From assembly GCA_902494715.1 (NCBI GenBank), contig CABUUJ010000034.1, positions 1 through 22,759 on the forward strand: a stretch of DNA of 22,759 nt, read 5' to 3'. Positions within the stretch are counted from its first letter, which is position 1, and each line of letters starts with the position of its first letter. This DNA is from an uncultured Collinsella sp. Lineage in GTDB: Bacteria; Actinomycetota; Coriobacteriia; Coriobacteriales; Coriobacteriaceae. Of this stretch, positions 21,075 through 22,759 are shown piece after piece. The position numbers were made by a program, and so were the translations under genes. The notes beneath the pieces are model-generated. The model did not search any database, had not been told where the DNA came from, and saw nothing but the letters and a program-made list of their open reading frames with translations.

Positions 21075-22436
21075 ATGCTACGCCGTAAGGTCACTGACAG
21101 GCTTTTGAGCTGGAAGAACAAATCCAATAAAGCGTTGCTTGTTACTGGCGCGCGTCAGATTGGCAAGAGCTATGCAATTCGCGCGTTTGGAAAGAGCAAC
21201 TACGCTTCGTATTATGAGGTCAATCTGCTACTCGATGCCGAGGCAAGAGACGTACTTGTTGGCGCTAAGAACTCCATTGACTTCATCAACCGTGTGGCCC
21301 TTCTTGCGGATGCACCGCTTGTTGAAGGAGACACGCTTATCTTCGTCGATGAGATTCAGGAGTATCCGCAGATCGTTACACTTATGAAGGCGCTGGTCGA
21401 GGACGGACGCTTTAGCTATGTCTTCTCGGGGTCTATGCTTGGGACTGAGTTTAAGGGGATTTCTTCTTTTCCGGTGGGGTATGTCGAGCACATTGTTATG
21501 CGACCGATGGATTTTGAAGAGTTCTGTTGGGCAAACAGCATCAGCGAGAATGTGCTTGCAGACATTCGCAGCTGCCTTGTCGAGAGACGTCCCGTCGAAA
21601 ACTATATTCATGAGGCGATGCTCAAAAACTTTAGAGCCTATATCGTTTGCGGCGGCATGCCAGAGGTCGTTCAGAACTATATCGATTCGGGCTATTCACT
21701 CGTGAGAACGCGTGAGCTTCAAATTCAGCTAGTCGATCAGTACAAAAGCGATATCTCTAAATATGCATCGACTCGAGCGTTTAACGTTCGCTCCATTTTC
21801 GAGCAAATTCCCGTTCAGCTTGAGGCGGAGTCCCATCGCTTTATCGTCTCGTCTCTAGGCGAGGGAGCTCGTCTTCAAAAATACGAGCAGGATTTCCTAT
21901 GGCTGGTGAACGCAGGCGTTGGATTGATGGTCCCCCAGGTGACGGAGGCCCGGAGTCCTCTTAAGAGGACAGAGAAGGCAGCCGCCTTCAAACTATACGA
22001 GTCCGATACAGGAATGCTCGCATCGCGATATCCCGGTAGCACGGCACGCGCTGTATATCTAGATATGAAAACCCCCAACCTCGGCGGTCTCTATGAAAAC
22101 GTGGTCGCGCAGGAGCTTGTTGCCCTCGGAGCAGATACGTGGTACTACCAAACACGTGAGGTCGGTGAAGTCGACTTTGTAATCGAAGGCGCCCGAGGAC
22201 ATGTTGTCCCAATCGAAGTCAAATCGGGCAAGAAAGTTCGAGCACATGCGGCCCTCGATCGCCTGATGAGTGTGGGCGAGTACAAGATTCCCGAGGCCGT
22301 TGTGCTGAGCCACGAAAACCTTAGCGAAGAGGGCAAGATCCTGTACGTTCCAATCTATATGACATTCTGCCTCGATGAGTTTATGGAAAAGGACGACCCC
22401 AACAACGATTTCTCATTTGCACCCATATCTCTCTAG
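21075..22436 (+). CDS. AAA_14/DUF4143 family ATPase
   Basis: A 453-residue protein. The N-terminal AAA_14 ATPase domain has Walker A GARQIGKS (25-32), Walker B TLIFVDEIQE (87-96) and a following FSGSMLG. The C-terminal DUF4143 region has ENVVAQEL (341-348) and a PD-(D/E)xK nuclease-like pattern, EVDFVIE (365-371) with PIEVKSGKK (379-387). Such proteins are common in gut bacteria and archaea, often in many copies, and their function is unknown; DNA binding or defence are guesses. GAGGGG lies 5 nt before the ATG. Codon use is mixed and less biased than in the neighbouring kinase, which hints at acquisition. No partner gene follows. Confidence 0.93.
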   Translation: MLRRKVTDRLLSWKNKSNKALLVTGARQIGKSYAIRAFGKSNYASYYEVNLLLDAEARDVLVGAKNSIDFINRVALLADAPLVEGDTLIFVDEIQEYPQIVTLMKALVEDGRFSYVFSGSMLGTEFKGISSFPVGYVEHIVMRPMDFEEFCWANSISENVLADIRSCLVERRPVENYIHEAMLKNFRAYIVCGGMPEVVQNYIDSGYSLVRTRELQIQLVDQYKSDISKYASTRAFNVRSIFEQIPVQLEAESHRFIVSSLGEGARLQKYEQDFLWLVNAGVGLMVPQVTEARSPLKRTEKAAAFKLYESDTGMLASRYPGSTARAVYLDMKTPNLGGLYENVVAQELVALGADTWYYQTREVGEVDFVIEGARGHVVPIEVKSGKKVRAHAALDRLMSVGEYKIPEAVVLSHENLSEEGKILYVPIYMTFCLDEFMEKDDPNNDFSFAPISL

Positions 22437-22759
22437 ATCATCTGAACCAACAACCAAGCCCCCTCCATAACCAAAGTAACGCGTGGTTTCGCGGCCGCGC
22501 CGCGAAACAGCGACGGGGACAAAAGGCCCCCACAACCACGTCCCTCATGCAGCCCCACAATCCAAGGACGTAGTCGTAGCAGGATCTGAGGGCTGACCTT
22601 CGCGGACATTCCGCACTGATATTTTCTGTATTGAAGACGTCGATGATGCACCCGTATACCATTGACGTCGACACCATCAGATGCGGACCGCGCGGTGACC
22701 CCACATTCCGCTGGCGCCCACAGGGCTGCCCTCGTTTCCTGACATGTCCCGCGCGGGCC
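22437..22759. other. Right-edge region with a hairpin and no recognised gene
   Basis: This stretch contains a perfect 9-bp hairpin, GTTTCGCGG/CCGCGAAAC (22486-22494 with 22500-22508), with a 5-nt loop and no T tract on either strand; it may end the ATPase transcript or be a REP-like palindrome. GACGTC occurs twice in about 40 nt (around 22636 and 22664). Short open frames on the minus strand resemble nothing I know and lack good ribosome binding sites. Confidence 0.4.

Noticed and set aside
22433..22704. Two overlapping minus-strand frames at the right edge
   Set aside because: They overlap in different frames, have no ribosome binding site and no recognisable motif.

Overview
The window looks like chromosomal DNA of a gut Coriobacteriia species, most likely Collinsella (Actinomycetota). 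This rests on the fairly high G+C, purine-rich Shine-Dalgarno sites before nearly every gene, tightly packed genes, and the gene set: LytTR two-component systems, a lactose/cellobiose-type PTS with a LicR-like regulator, a carbamate kinase, an APC permease with an amidohydrolase, and a UMF1-type transporter. The assignment comes from recognised families, not from a search. I count 16 protein-coding genes. I see no rRNA, tRNA or CRISPR.

Layout. 1-103: window edge and a convergent terminator. 104-571 (-): small metallophosphoesterase. 668-3984 (-): an operon of a family-2-like glycosyltransferase, a LytS/YehU-type sensor kinase whose start overlaps the glycosyltransferase stop (ATGA), and a LytTR response regulator. 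4156-8718 (-): a second, paralogous kinase/LytTR pair followed by a zinc-dependent phospholipase C-like protein and a UMF1/Atg22-like transporter. 8830-11690 (-): APC permease and metal-dependent amidohydrolase, both with strongly biased codons. 12046-13047 (+): a membrane-anchored C39-like papain-fold protein. 13490-18986 (-): a complete beta-glucoside PTS cassette in the order licR-type regulator, EIIA, EIIB, EIIC, 6-phospho-beta-glucosidase. 19420-20382 (-): carbamate kinase. 21075-22436 (+): an AAA_14/DUF4143 ATPase behind a 34-bp tandem repeat. 22437-22759: no recognisable gene.

How the genes work together. The PTS cassette is self-contained. The regulator senses phosphorylation, EIIA/B/C import and phosphorylate a beta-glucoside such as cellobiose, and the GH1 enzyme splits the phosphorylated sugar. 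The permease and amidohydrolase look like an uptake-and-hydrolysis pair for an amino-acid-like or dipeptide-like compound. Carbamate kinase points to ATP production from carbamoyl phosphate, but no other arginine or ureide genes are in view. The two LytTR systems sit with envelope or membrane genes (glycosyltransferase, phospholipase-like protein, transporter), so a surface-related signal is plausible but unproven.

The most unusual non-coding content is a family of composite repeats, built on ends like AGTCATTGGGGAC. Copies sit in the same orientation on both sides of the PTS cassette, and a related 62-bp degenerate tandem array lies in the left copy. The 34-bp tandem repeat before the DUF4143 ATPase, and terminator hairpins placed 20-50 nt before the starts of three minus-strand transcription units, also deserve a second look.
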